From: Persicaria tinctoria
Lineage: Eukaryota > Streptophyta > Magnoliopsida > Caryophyllales > Polygonaceae
Length of the DNA: 64,000 bases
NCBI GenBank assembly: GCA_037127255.1
Contig: JBANSL010000005.1
Location: forward strand, 78,497,160 to 78,561,159
Direction: 5' to 3'
Shown here: positions 23,048-35,965 of the stretch, piece by piece
Layout: every line of letters begins with the position of its first letter
Numbering within the stretch: position 1 is the stretch's first letter
The notes under the pieces: model-generated
Told to the model about the DNA's origin: nothing
The model's database searches: none
Seen by the model: only the letters and a program-made list of their open reading frames with translations
Program-made: the position numbers and the translations under genes

Positions 23048-25152
23048 TGCATCGAAAGTTAAAAAGGTTCAAACTTAGCATACAAATAAGTTTATTATTA
23101 TAGCATTGTCAATTGATTTTGGGTTAGAACCTCGTGTACTTTTCAAGTAGAAGTCAAAAATGTTTATTGGTGGATTCAATGGTTTGTGTGTTGTTGTATA
23201 CTTGTATTGTATGCTATACTTGATGGTGTTGTATCCTTCCCCCTGAATAAGTCTCATTGTCATGTTAAATTACGCTTTAAACACTATAAAAAAATTAAAT
23301 TATTGATTATTTTAGAAAACAAATTCGTGATTGACCAATAATTTTAGTTGAATACTAAAAATTCTTCAAATATAAAATTATTACTTCTTTTATGGATAGG
23401 ATATAAATACTTTACAAAAATCTACTAAAATTTAGGATAAATATATCTTAACTAGAGTGTATTTAAAGAGTTGAGATATCCTATATAACATCGGGTGTAA
23501 CACTCAATATTACAATTAATTATTTTAGATATAACTTTACATCATAAAAAATATATTTATACCGATCTATACACTTATATTGGCATGTTTATAAATTATT
23601 ATTTTTTGAAAAAATATGCTTTAAACACTATAAATAATTAAAATATTGATTATTTTATAAAATAAATTTCTATTTTTGTAAAATGTAGTAGATTTTTATA
23701 ATACAAGTTATAAGCATATAAATATAAGTATATAAAAATAAAAATATATATAACTTTTATAAATTTTTATGATGTGAATTATGCAATTATATCAAAAATA
23801 ATAGAGTGTAACACCAGATTTTACACCTAATGTTACAAAAGATCTCCACTTATATTTAAGTCAACTAGTATTTATGAGTTATCCGTTTAAAAACTATGTA
23901 TGTTAAGAAATTCCTTTTCTTTCCATTTTCACAAAGCAATGTTAATAATTAATATTAATTAGGCCAAAATATATATATATAAATCACCCTATAAATATAC
24001 CCATTTGACACAATCATCCCTTAAATTGATATTTTTAAGAAATCGCCATTTAAATAACTTTTCCATCAATCAATCACCCCCAAAATTATTCGTTCAAATC
24101 CATGTTAAATTTGATAAATTATAATTTTATCCCTCTTTTATATTATATTCTAATAGAATTTTAACAATTAAAAAAATAGTAAATAAGTAAGTATGAAATT
24201 AGAAGGAAAATACTAAAGTCATTTTGTTTTCAAATATTCGATAAAATGGTGTCTACTTCTATAAAACAGCTCTCCCTCCAATCGAGTTGCTCGCTTTCCC
24301 CTTCCAAATCACATTCTAATTCTCCATTAACTTCTACGTCTTTTTCCTTTTTTTTTAATTGTTAAATATAATTTTCATTAGCATATAAAAAAAAGGATGG
24401 GTAAAATTATATAATTTGACAAGTTTAATGAGATTTGAATGGAATAAAGTCATGGTGGTTGATTGGTGACAGAAGTTATATGTTTAAGATCGAATTAAGA
24501 GGTGATTAAAGGGTGGTTTCTTGAAGGGTTCTTGTTGGCTATAATAAATATCTTGCATCTTTCAAGGGTTCTTGTTTCGGTTTCAATTTCAATTTTTATT
24601 TACTTATATTTTTTATATATTTTTATATTAATTACCAGCTAGAATAGTTTTTCTTAAATTTATACTATTGCAACTCGAATAATAAGGTAAAGCTTTATTA
24701 TTCGAGTTGCAGAATTGTAAATAAGCTGAGTAACTCAAAGCTGAAATTTTGAATAATAAGAGCTCATGAATAAGCTTTTAAGTTGTCTATGTGAGTTTTT
24801 AAGTTGGGATACAAAATCAGTTCAAGATTAAGATGGGGATGGATGGACAGCCAATTCACACCAACCTGTTACAACAGTGCAACAATAGTTTTCATCCAGG
24901 AAGTTGGGAACTCATATATATTTTTGTTTGAAAATATACTCTTTTTGTTAAAAAATAGAAATCTTTCTAGAATTAAATTTTTGTTTGAAAATGTAAGTAT
25001 TTTAAAGTTTTCTACGTATTGGAATATGAAAATTATTATATTTTTACATTTTGTTTCTCGAATGTTATTGGTTGATAAGCCTCGTGGATAATTAATGAGG
25101 GATATAAAGGTAACTTTATTATTTTTTTTTTTATTTTTTTTTAACGAAGGCA

Positions 25153-25153
<1 letters not shown>
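23048..25153. other. AT-rich intergenic DNA; no gene seen
   Basis: Low-complexity sequence without a convincing open frame. It includes an element-like inverted-repeat pair at 23960-24540 and ends at a long TA microsatellite. Confidence 0.5.
23960..24540. mobile_element. Candidate MITE with long, degenerate inverted repeats
   Basis: The left part (AAATCACCC..., TTCAAATCCATGTTAAATTTG..., ATAATTTTATCCC) matches the reverse complement of the right part (AAACCACCC..., TTCAAATCTCATTAAACTTG..., ATAATTTTACCC) over roughly 150 bp with many gaps. The centre holds a short non-coding spacer. Exact ends and TSD are not visible. Confidence 0.45.

Positions 25154-25210
<57 letters not shown>
25154..25210. 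repeat. (TA)n microsatellite
   Basis: About 28 uninterrupted TA units following a T-rich stretch. Confidence 0.95.
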
Positions 25211-25215
<5 letters not shown>

Positions 25216-28200
25216 ATGTAAACACCTCTTAATAGTGTGAACTGTGAAAAAAATACTTATACATAGGTAACACCATAATTATTCGTTTGACATAATATAA
25301 TTATTCATGTATGTTAATAATTTTTCATATAAAAATGATTCGTATGTTAATTTGGATGAGTTATGTATTTCATATAGTAAATCTTAATTAAGCAATGATA
25401 TTTTAATCCAATTTTTCACATCTGAGGTGTTCACAAATTAATATTAAAAAAAAAATCATTTGGATGTGAGCAGTTGCAGTGAACAGTGCACTTATCAGTA
25501 ACATACTAACAAGGACAGAATGAACAACATTTACATGATGAGTCAAATCAAGCAAGCACCCCTCTTAATCGTATCTTAATAAATTAATATCAAATCACCG
25601 ATTTGAACGAAATCAAACACAATTTCATTAATATGAAATCGAATTAGATGAATGGATAGGGTGTGATAAGCAAATTAAACAAGATAAGGAGGGTGGTGGA
25701 TGGAGATGATGCCTAGAGAGAGAGAGAGAGAGAGGGAGAGAGGGACAGGGAAACTGGACACAAGTACTACCAATAAAGGAGAGAAAGCAGAGATGAAGGC
25801 AGTGAAAGTAAAAGACTTTGTTGCACCCTTCACATGGCTGCAAACGATGCGAATTGAGGGCACACACTTAAATCGTTTTCATTCAAGTGGTCCAAAGTAC
25901 GTTTTCTACTGAACTAATTCATTGTCCCCTTGAAACTTCAAAGGACAATCATCAACCTATAAAAATTGGTTAAGTGAGGTGTGAGATGGATCTTTACAGT
26001 GCCGCTGCAACCGCAGACCTATAGGAGCTGGAGCTCACCCAGAAATTCACTGTTTTTTCTTTTTTTTCTTTTTTTGACAAACAGAGAAATAGAATGGATG
26101 GCCGTTAAATTTTGCAAGAATCCAGAAAGAATTAAGTGATGGAATAGGAATATAGGAATAATTATATATATGTCAACATATATCTTGTAAATTTTGTAGC
26201 TAGTCATATAAATAGTCAGGGTCATACTATAGTGTGTGTTGGACATGTATAACCAGTCCTTGAATTAGCTATTTAGTTGTATTGGATTATGATAGGTCAT
26301 TATTCAGATGTAGTGGGTACTTATTTAGTTACACTAGATAATTTAATTAATATGCTGGAGTGAGTGTTATTCAATTTAGTTGCATTAAGTTATTCACTGG
26401 AGTGGGTATTATTCGATTGGAGTGAATAGTTATTCAGCTGCATTAAGTTATTCACCTATCCGCAAATTGTTGTCTGCACCTAATCTTTTTTCAAGAGTGA
26501 GATTAATACTTGAAAACAAGATAGAGAATCTGCCTCAAAAATACTCTTTCTCATGTGGTAATAGGCTTTTTAGATACCAAACCTAAACCTAAGCCCCTAT
26601 TCTCCCGATGTGACAACAACAACATTCCCATTTTCCCCGTCGGGTGTATCCAGAGAAACCCTAAAAGAAAATGGGTGAACCTCGCAATCTAATTTAAAAA
26701 TAGCTAAATCAGGTGTATTTAGAAGAAATATTTCTCAATTTGACATTTTAGGAAATCTGATATCCTGTTTCAAGTTTCAACCAAAGGTTAGAAAAGCCCA
26801 TTAAAAATAACGGTCGTCTATTGTGTGCCCCAAATGTATAGGATAAGATTGCTGTATTGGGAAAGAAAACTCTAAAAGAAAATGGATAAACCCCATAATA
26901 TAATTTAAAAATGACTAAATCGGGTGTATCTAGAGGAGATATTTCTCAATTTGACTTTTTATCCTATGCCCTTGAGATATAGAATATAAAATCCGTAAAA
27001 ATAATAATTTTCTTATAACATGGATACTGATCTTCTTGAATTGCATCCGTTCATTTTTCCATATTTATAATATTACTGGAAATACCCCTGTAGTAATCTA
27101 CTATTCTTTGTATAGATGCAGATCTATCAATTGTATATACACACATGAGAAATGAAACAATTATATACATGATAGAAAAAAGGAAATTAGAAAGGAATCA
27201 AGTACGTATACACAAAAGTTTGAGAAAAGTGCAAAATATACAGTGATATACTACTATTTACAGTTTTTTTTTCCTAATTTATACTCGAAGATTATAGGTT
27301 AAGGGTTTAATATTAAAAATAATTAATAATACAATCTTAAAGATTCTATGATTTCTATCCCTTCCCAATTATTGGCCAATTCATTTTTTTTAGGGATTTT
27401 CTGTCTATGCCGATAACAGGTCAAATTGAGAAATATTTCCCCTAAATACACTCAATTTAGCCATTTTTAAATTAGATTAAATACTCTTATTCTATGCTCT
27501 TGTGACACATAATAGACAAACTGTTTTTCGTAATACAAAAAAAAAATATTTAAAGACATAAACCTGAACTTTTTATCTTCCCATCCTATCTATACTATTA
27601 AGACATACCGAATATTATATAATAGAAAGACCGATTTTCTTTATATGATTGAGTATAGATGAAAAATCTCATTTTGAGAACTAGTTCCTTAAATAAGAAT
27701 GATGAAACCTGATACAAATATTTTATCATTAGGTAATTTAGTGTATCTAATATGTTCAATTATTGTTATTCAATTAAGATCCCCTACAACACTATGTGTT
27801 CGATGTTACACATTTAATTATTTCGGGCATAAATTCACATTCAAAAATTTTAAAAATTATATTTATACTCTATACACTTATATTAACATGTCTATAAATT
27901 TTTATTATTAAAATATTGGCTTTAAAAAATATTTTAAAAAAATATCTAAAATAATCAATCTTTTAATTATCTATAATTTTTAATAATAAATTTTCATAAT
28001 AAAATTTTATAAATATGTTCATATAAGTGTATAGAATTTAAACATAATTTTTTTTAAATTTATTTAATGTGAATTTATACCCCAAATAATTAAATGTAAC
28101 ACCAAGAGTAACACCTGAATTGATTATCATTATTTATTGATTTTTTCTCGTGTGATTATAATGTTAAAATTGATGAAAAAACAATTAGTAACAATTATTG

Positions 28201-28281
28201 AAAGAAAGAACTAAGTTAAACGGGTTAATACAAAAATTTATTTAAATGAAAAACAAAATAGTGATAGTTAGACCGGGTTAA

Positions 28282-28285
<4 letters not shown>
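25211..28285. other. AT-rich intergenic DNA with repeats; no gene seen
   Basis: Contains a (GA)n run near 25716-25740, degenerate TTATTCA.CTG...TTAGTTGCATTAAG repeats at 26240-26460, and a direct-plus-inverted repeat set at 26640-27500. Short open frames have no family features. Confidence 0.5.
26640..27500. repeat. Direct and inverted repeat cluster
   Basis: A phrase of about 70 bp containing TAATTTAAAAATAGCTAAAT and ATATTTCTCAATTTGAC occurs at about 26690-26753. It occurs again in direct orientation at about 26900-26955 and inverted at about 27418-27476. The inverted pair could be the ends of a fold-back or MITE-like element of about 0.8 kb. No TSD was recognised. Confidence 0.6.
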
Positions 28286-28317
<32 letters not shown>

Positions 28318-28337
28318 TAGATAGATAGATAGATAGA
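28286..28337. repeat. Compound (TA)n-(GATA)n microsatellite
   Basis: About 14 TA units run straight into six GATA units. Confidence 0.95.
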
Positions 28338-28937
28338 TTTTTTGTAATATCAGATGCTATTTTTTTTAACAAAAAAAAAATACAGAAAGTACGTTCAAGT
28401 ATATTAAACTAGTCTTATTTAAAATAAAATATTTAATAGGTAAGAAAAAAAAATTAATTAGATTGAAATATATGTAATTGAATTGAATCATGGAATGTCC
28501 GTACAAAGGAAAATTAGAATTAGATTCACAAGTTTTGATACCAGGCCTTTATGAGGATAAGGCTAACTTCCCATCAAAACAACTTGGTAGTACATTTTAC
28601 ATTATTTTTGTTAATGGACTACAAAATCATTGCAATCTTTTTATCACATACGGAGTATGGTATATATAGGTTCATGCATCTTTACCGATTTGGTCTTTCA
28701 CTTGAGGACCACTAATGTATACTCCCTCCGTTAAAAAAATATAAGTTTTTTAGGCTTAAAATATTGTTTAGAAATATAAGTCATTTTAAGTTGTTTAGAC
28801 ATTGGGAGAAAAGAAATATATATTTCTGACTTATTTTATGAAACGTTATTGGTTATGGATAATTAATGACGGGTAGAAAAGTACTACGTAATATTTGTGT
28901 TTTCCTTAATATGTGTGTAAACACCTAAAAAGACTTA

Positions 28938-29115
28938 CTCTCTCCGTTCTAAAATATAAGTCGTTTTGACTTTGTTACACGTTTTTTTATGAGCTAAAAA
29001 CTAAATAAATTATTCAAATTTTTATTAATTTTTTAAAATAATATTAATATTATTTTAAAAAATTAATAAAAAAATCATTTATTTTTGACTTTTATTTTAG
29101 AACGGATGGATGGAG
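28938..29115. mobile_element. Stowaway-like MITE (Tc1/mariner type)
   Basis: The ends read CTCTCTCCGTTCTAAAATA on the left and, reverse-complemented, CTCCATCCATCCGTTCTAAA on the right. They are flanked by TA on both sides (28936-28937, 29116-29117). The centre is itself a near-palindrome of A/T. Length about 178 bp, non-coding. A related half-end (ACTCCCTCCGTTAAAA) lies at 28721. Confidence 0.8.
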
Positions 29116-29117
29116 TA

Positions 29118-30559
29118 TTAATGGGTACAACTCGTGTCTTCTTCTCTCTTTTGAATTGGGTATAAATTTGAATTAAATTACTACCCCTAGCTTCCATTGC
29201 AGTCGATCAAATACGTCAAGCTGACGGAGTACTCCGGGGTACTTGTTTAGGGTTAACAAATTAAGTACACCGAGTAATTAACTAGGATAAGTATACTTAA
29301 AAATTGTACGGAAAGATCTTGGTTGGCCACAACTAAAGTTAATACCCAGACCCAGTACGTACAGTAGTAAAGGTGAGGCACGGTTTGCGAGGTATGGAGC
29401 TTGCTTAACAGTGGTTGGAGGCTCAGACTCAGACCAACCCTATTTACTCTATATTTGACTTGAGATTCAACAAATACTGTACGGATTACAATATAATGAG
29501 ATAATTAGCAGAGGTGAGCAATTAAGGTTTCTCCTTCTCCCCCTATCGATTACACTACTCCGTATCATTCCCTAATTCAATGATTTCTTTCTGAGTAGTA
29601 GTAGGAGTACATCTTTTCCAGCAATTAGGTTTAGTTTATCATTAATTAGGTCATTCATAGTATCATTAACTGGCCTTAATTGTTTTTTTAATTTCCATAC
29701 CCCCCAAACATATACTCCGTAGTATACTCCAATTTTGCAGAAGCTGATCGGACCCCTAGGTTGGAGGAATAGGGCACGTTTCTCTTCAGTGTCTTTTTCT
29801 TTCTGATTTTGATTTTTTCATTTTTTTTGCCGGAGTGTCAAGGAAAAAATATCTAGTCTATGATAGCAATGGATGAATCAGTTTCTGGATGGAGTCAAAT
29901 TTGAAGTTCTAATATAATAATACTAATGATTTTTACTAGGGCAATTAATCCCACCTAGGGCTTTCTATTTAACTTCACCGGTAGGCTTATCGATATTGAT
30001 TAAGTCGTGGAATGATTCCACGACTTAGAAATGGGTTTACAGTGATTGATGTGTCCGCTGAGAACTGATTTAATAAAAAATAAAAAATTTAGATCGGATG
30101 GACAAAATAAATCCTCTTCAATTCATAGATATAGACTGCAGAAGCAGTAAATAGATTGGAAAACAGTAGATGTATGATCTACATATATATATATATATAT
30201 ATATATCACAGTGGAAAACGAGATTGGTAAATTCCCTGTGCACAGTAAAAAATCTGTTTCATATAATAAGAGTATGTTAAAAATTTCTTACCCAGAATAA
30301 CATTAAAAGGTGAGAAAGTAAAGCCAGCCAATTTAAAAAATAGAATACTAAATAATAATTTAACAATAAAAGAACAGCCAACCAAATTTGAAAAATCAAC
30401 CATGAAAAGCCTTAATCATTAATATATAGTGCAATAATCTTCTAAAACGGCAAACAATCAATCAACAAAAAGTTTTCCTCTAAAGCAAGTTAAAATTGAA
30501 CTGACTAAAAGAGATGCATAGAGGGCAATTAATCAACACAAGTTCAAGGACAAGCATAC
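29118..30559. other. Intergenic or intronic DNA; no coding sequence recognised
   Basis: If the minus-strand locus to the right is a real gene, this would be its downstream intron. It contains a perfect 12-bp palindrome (30001-30027) and a (TA)n tract near 30183-30206. No exon could be recognised. Confidence 0.4.
30001..30027. repeat. Perfect inverted repeat, 12-bp arms, 3-nt loop
   Basis: TAAGTCGTGGAA, TGA, TTCCACGACTTA: a perfect hairpin-capable palindrome in otherwise simple AT-rich sequence. Function unknown; it could be a transposon relic or a protein-binding palindrome. Confidence 0.85.
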
Positions 30560-30698
30560 CAGCGACTGGAGGCGAGTCTAGGCTTTGATCATCAATCAAG
30601 AATCCGTTAATGTGAGTCCGGGTAGTTAGTTTTGATCCATTCGCCATAGGCTGATATGACTGTTGGCTATTTGGATTCAAAATACAAAGCACATGAGC
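30560..30698 (-). CDS. Putative first coding exon of an unidentified gene (orphan exon)
   Basis: On the minus strand an acceptor (TATCTTCAACAG, ending at 30699) opens an exon that closes at a strong donor (GCTG, GTATGC) at 30560. The ATG at 30647-30645 has a good plant context (CCTATGGCG) and starts MANGSKLTTRTHINGFLIDD and so on, 29 codons plus one base before the donor. A probable non-coding first exon lies about 2.5 kb upstream at 33220-33590. I do not recognise the protein, and no later exon was found to the left, so the gene is either broken here or continues after a very long intron. The call rests on splice signals and codon context only. Confidence 0.4.
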
Positions 30699-33219
30699 CT
30701 GTTGAAGATATGTAAACAATTCAATGTCAAAACAAGCTAAGCGAATCAAATGGAGACTAACTGACTAAATTACAGCAAATAAGCTGTGCATATTTATGGG
30801 CCAATCTATATTGTATCACCGTACCTTGGGCTTAATTGGACTACACTGTTATTTCCGGCCCGGCCCAACAACCAAGTTAAGGCCTTTTTATATGTACACA
30901 TGAGAACAACACACTTGTTTAATCGGACTAACCGTATGACTTATGACCTTTGTTTTTAGTATGAAAATGAATCTTCATACTTGTAGATTTTCTGATTTCT
31001 GAGATTTCCACTCTAGTGTGTATAAGCAACACTTTTAGGCCCTATTTGTTGGAATAGTATGACTAAAATTTTGGAGATAGATAAAGGGTTAGTAGATAGA
31101 GTTACCTTAAGCTAAATTGAAGTAATCAAATGGGACAAATGAAATAAAATTTGTTTGCAAAATGAGGCAGGGGGTAATACTGATTAATAAATCGTAACTT
31201 AAATGGGATCCTCAAGTTTATTTTACTCTAATAAAACTTTTAATTTTAGGGGAAAAAATAGTTAGGTTGATGTGTGCTTTTACTCTAATAACTTTTCATT
31301 TTAGGGGGAAAAAATAGTTAGGTTAATGTGTGCCCTATAAGAGGATTCAAATTTTTACCATCTAATTATCTTAGATTTCTTGAACATATAGTACACGAAG
31401 GGCGCTCATTCCGCTAATCATTACAGTATCTTTTTTTCTATCTACAAACAAATGAGGGGAACTCATTCCGCGAATCATTACCTTATGTACATATAATACG
31501 TTAATGCATTACGTATTGTGTAAAAAATAAGACTGAATATAGCAAGATTTGTAAGTTATTGTAAGAGGCGGATCCTCTTTAGGGAGAGGAGTGGCAGTTG
31601 CCCCCAATCGAAAATGAAATTTAATATACATATTCGTCTCGTCGATAGCTTCAATTTAATTTGATATATTATAAGTTCAATTCCGATATCTGAGCAAAAG
31701 GTTTTAGGCGTTTCAATTTTTAGGACAGAACATGTATAAATTAATTATTCCCTACATCATTTACCAAACTGAAATACTTTTGTTGTAATTATCATTTGTT
31801 AAACTTCATATCTTAATAATATAATTATATCTGAAAACTTCAAATTACGAGGTTATATTGAAATATTTAAAAATCATCAAATAAAGCATGCAGGATTTAT
31901 GTTAATTATTTTAGTCATTTTTAAAATTAAATTTTCATGATTAATTATTGAGATTGAGATAATCTTCTCCAATATGCTTTTTTAACCTATATCTAAGGAT
32001 ACAAATTTAAAAAAAAAAGATGGAAAGTTATAATGTTCTTCACTAATAGAGTTTAATACAGGAAGTGGGAATGTACAGTTCCATCGGCATCGATTTTATA
32101 AGAAATCTTTATTAATAAGGATTTCTATCATATGTCCTTATTATCTATGTTAGAAAAGGACTCCATAATTAGAGTTGCCGCAAAATAGGCAATGCATACC
32201 TTCGTTAACCAAAACATATTGGTTACTATTTAAGCATGTTTTTTTACATGATAAATTTTTTAATTACTAATCATCAACATTTTTAAAAAAAATATTTTAT
32301 ATAGTTTTTAACTTTTTAAAAATTGGGTATCAATAGCAATTAGTGAAATCTTTTGATATATTACTAAATCAATTATTAAACAAATTACACAAGGAGATTT
32401 GTAAAACAACAAATTAACCAACATGCTAAAGATATAAACCACAATTTGACCCTAACACTTTTCTTATTTACCTGGATAGACTTTTTATTGGACTCAACAC
32501 TTTTCTTATTTACCTGGATAGACTTTTTAAAAAAAAAAAAAAATTGATCAGGGAATTTTATTCTCTGTTATGATTGGAATGCATACAATCTTTTGTTTTT
32601 ATTGAATCCAACAAAAAAAAAAGGTACTTTCAATTGATAGCAACACCACCACCAACAAAAAGAATAAGACACCGATTATTGGAACAACATCAACAGTATG
32701 AGGACTGACTGAGGAGTATGGATGGATCTGTGTACGGTCAACATTTTTATAAAAATCAAAATCCATATATATGTTGTTGATGGTAATAAATTAACCAGAA
32801 CAGGGAATTAATTAAGATCTGTAACCGACGTAACAGATAAAGAATGGATGATCCAATCAATAGGAGAAATCGATATCCAAACAAAAAGAGGAGAGGGAAT
32901 GGGATAGTATTACAGATCTAAATGTACGGGGATTCATTCTTTGATTGGATCACCTTCTCAAGATTTTGAGTCCTAATCAGATTATAAAATCAAAAGTGAC
33001 CTAAATCTATTTAATTAGTTACTCGCTGTGTTCTTAAGATTCAGTTCGATCAGCGACGCATTTATTTGTGGGAAATTAAGGAAGTGGATTCAAAAGATAA
33101 GATTCACAGAAGAAAAACCTAAACCTAAGGAAGTCAAGTTGAAATGGAAAGACCTAGTTGAAGAATCAATTGGAGAGAAATAGGTAGGCGTGAGCGTGAG
33201 AGTAAAAATTACGACTTAC

Positions 33220-33590
33220 AGAGTGAGAGCTGGATCGATCGATCGATCAGTTGGTGGTGTACGGCGGAATCAATTTGAATCACGTAACGAACCTCTACCT
33301 CTGCCTGAGAGCAAAGAGAATTCAAGAGTCTGGAGATGGAAAGTGGAAGCAACTTCAGAAAAGGTAGGGGAGGAAGATCAACCATAGACAACAACGGAGA
33401 GGGGCGCGGGGAAATCTGACCTAAATGTACGATAGATGACGGTGATACAGCGTGAAATCCGGGATACAGATCTTGATGGTACGTACGCTCAATCCAAAAT
33501 AGGGTAGGGAATTGTTTATTTATTTGTTTTTAAATCTGACAAGCAGCCTCCATTGTAGAGTGTAGACGAGAGAGAGAGAGAGAGAGAGGT
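33220..33590 (-). promoter_or_regulatory. Putative 5' UTR exon and promoter-proximal region of the minus-strand locus
   Basis: On the minus strand the stretch begins in a CT-rich run (complement of the GA tract at about 33568-33588), typical of plant leaders. It ends at a near-consensus donor (CTCT, GTAAGTCG; boundary 33220/33219). It is more GC-rich than its surroundings and has no long plausible reading frame, which fits a leader exon. Inference from composition and splice signal only. Confidence 0.4.
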
Positions 33591-33925
33591 GCGTGTTGAA
33601 TTCAAATGGCAGTTACATGGAGAATCGGGAAATTAATAAAGAAGGGGTAGGGGAGGGGAGTGTAGAAGCTTCACTTCAGTAGGGAGGGAGGGGCAGAGTT
33701 TGCCCCCTGACCGGCTGACCCGACGGGAGAATTGTGGACTAATTTTCCTTTATTATTTTGTTCATATCATCATATCTACATTTTTTTGAATTTATATTTC
33801 TATTTCTATTTCTATTTCTTCCTTATTTGTTCATATCATTTCCACTAATTTTAGTCTAAATTCGTTCTAGCTTGTTCATTTTTAATATTAGAATAATAGA
33901 ATTGATTTGGAAATTAAAAAAACTA

Positions 33926-34155
33926 CTCCCTCGTTTCAAAATAAAAGTCTTTTGAACTTTAGTGCACACTTTTTAAGAAGTTAAATTTTTTATAAAATAT
34001 TATTTTTTAATCCATTTTTTCCCATAATTTCATACTTGTTACTAATAAATATAAAATGATTAAAAAAATGATTAAAAAAATATTTTATAGAGTTTTTACC
34101 TCATTAAAATGTGTGCTGAATAGTAAAGTGGCATTTATTTTGAAATAGAGGGAGC
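33926..34155. mobile_element. Stowaway-like MITE
   Basis: The left end CTCCCTCGTTTCAAAATAAA and the right end, reverse-complemented, CTCCCTCTATTTCAAAATAAA form good inverted repeats, with TA next to the left end. The subterminal words TTAGTGCACAC and GTGTGCTGAATAG are also inverted. About 230 bp, non-coding. The right boundary is uncertain by a few bases. Confidence 0.75.
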
Positions 34156-34642
34156 ATAATTTAATATATATATTTGTATCTGTATAAACTCTTAAAATAG
34201 AAGAGATTTTTCTTATGTGTCGCATTCACCTTAATCTTCTCCTTGTCAACAAATCACTCCTTTTTTTTTTCCTTTTTTACAATTGATTTTCATCTTTGAA
34301 TGTGAGATTCACCACCGTGTCCATAAGTTGGCGTAAGTTGGGGTCAAGTGTTGCAGACTGATAAGGGTTTGGAAGTGAAGGGTTGTGGCAAGACGACGAA
34401 CAAAAAGGGAGGGGATTCATCTCACACAAGTAGAGATTGAGGCGGTTCACAGTAAGGTTGAAGATCTAGGGGTATAGTCTCATCACCAGAATCTTATACT
34501 AGTGGGGTCCTTACTGACTAACAGGCCATTTAATGCACACGCTCCGAAGGAATCGATGAAGGGTGCTTGGAGGGCAAAGAAGAGCTTTATATTCCGAGAG
34601 ATCTCGACTAATCGATTTATGTTTCAATTTGTTGATATGAAT

Positions 34643-34770
34643 CACTACTAGAATTCTATTCATATACATCGGGTATAAACCGATGTTAAACAAAAAAAAA
34701 TTCGACGTGTTAGTGGGTGGTGTTAAAGATCCCAACTTTACTACATCGGTTTATAACCGATGTCTTTAAT
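34643..34770. repeat. CACTA left terminus and subterminal repeats
   Basis: The CACTACTAGAAT terminus is followed by CATCGGGTATAAACCGATG and, 60 bp on, CATCGGTTTATAACCGATG. These inverted ACCGATG words make small hairpin-like pairs. Confidence 0.88.
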
Positions 34771-35965
34771 AATTTATAACATAGTTTTTCTTTTTAATAA
34801 CGACTTAAATACATGGATATAATTACTTTTTGATTGATTCATCTAATGTTAAACCATTATTATTTTTCATTTCTAGCCATTTGGAGGTATCTAGGGTAAT
34901 ACAAAATTTCAAATTAGCATCACTATTTTTTATAAACCTGATGTCTTACATTGCTCACACATCGATTATGTATTATTCAATTTGTGAATAGTCTTTTCTC
35001 ATTTGTAATTTGTGATATTATTTTATATAAATATAATATACCATATTGAATATTTTTAAAGTCAATGTTATTTATATATTTTCAAATCAGTTTTTTCTTT
35101 GAAAATGATGTTTTGATTATTTAAAACATCATTTTATATATTTTTAACGATGTGATTGCTACATATACACATCTATTTTTTTTTAATTTTCATGTATGTT
35201 GGGTTTAGAAATCGATTTGTATCGTAATGGTCGATGTGTTTACAAACGTAGACATCGCTTTTCACTCTCAAGTTCGATGTGTTTCATCAAATACACCTAT
35301 AATCTATATTATGACATTGTTTTGGCAAACAGAAAATTAAACAATGCAAAAGACCATAACCAATACATCAAATAATGACAATAGAGCCGAATACAAGATG
35401 ACAAGTTTACAACAAGGCTAAATACAAAATAAAATACATCAATAGTCGGATTCTAAGCTTGGCATAATACACTTAAATAGGAGACAGAAAAAGTGACTTG
35501 CGAATAATGTCTTGTATTGTAGATCATGGTTGAAGCACACAAACGCCTCATCAGTGGTTGAATTAATTAAGCATCCCACTTTCAAGAGGAGGATTACCTT
35601 GTTTCCATTCTTATTCTAGTGGTTGAAGTGCACAAACACCTCTTCATCAGTAGTTTCCCCCAAACACTATTTCGGCTTCTATGGATGAGCGGTCATGCCA
35701 TTTAAGGTTTACCCTGACATTGTCACATTTAAAAGAATATATTGAATTCAAAATTAATAACGTGATGGGTTTAAAGAAGCGGTAAGCTAAGTAAATAAAA
35801 TGAAAACCATTGATTACGAGATAAATATGGAATAATTACTTCTTCCATCTTCAAATCTCATGGAGATTGACTGACTGCCTCAGGCTAGGAGCCAGCAGCA
35901 TGTGTGATCAGATCTCTTTCTTGGGGATTCCAGTGCATATAATCGGAGGCATTCTATATATCTTA
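34771..35965. other. CACTA interior, left part; no coding sequence recognised
   Basis: AT-rich, with degenerate ATCGATGT-like words to about 35290. The last 100 bp before the solo LTR contain, on the minus strand, a short readable stretch (YMHWNPQERDLITHAAGS) that might be another captured fragment but could not be assigned. Confidence 0.45.

Noticed and set aside
33190..33387. Plus-strand 65-codon open frame near 33.2 kb
   Set aside because: It has no ATG-supported family match, and the region fits better as a leader exon on the opposite strand with a GTAAGT donor.
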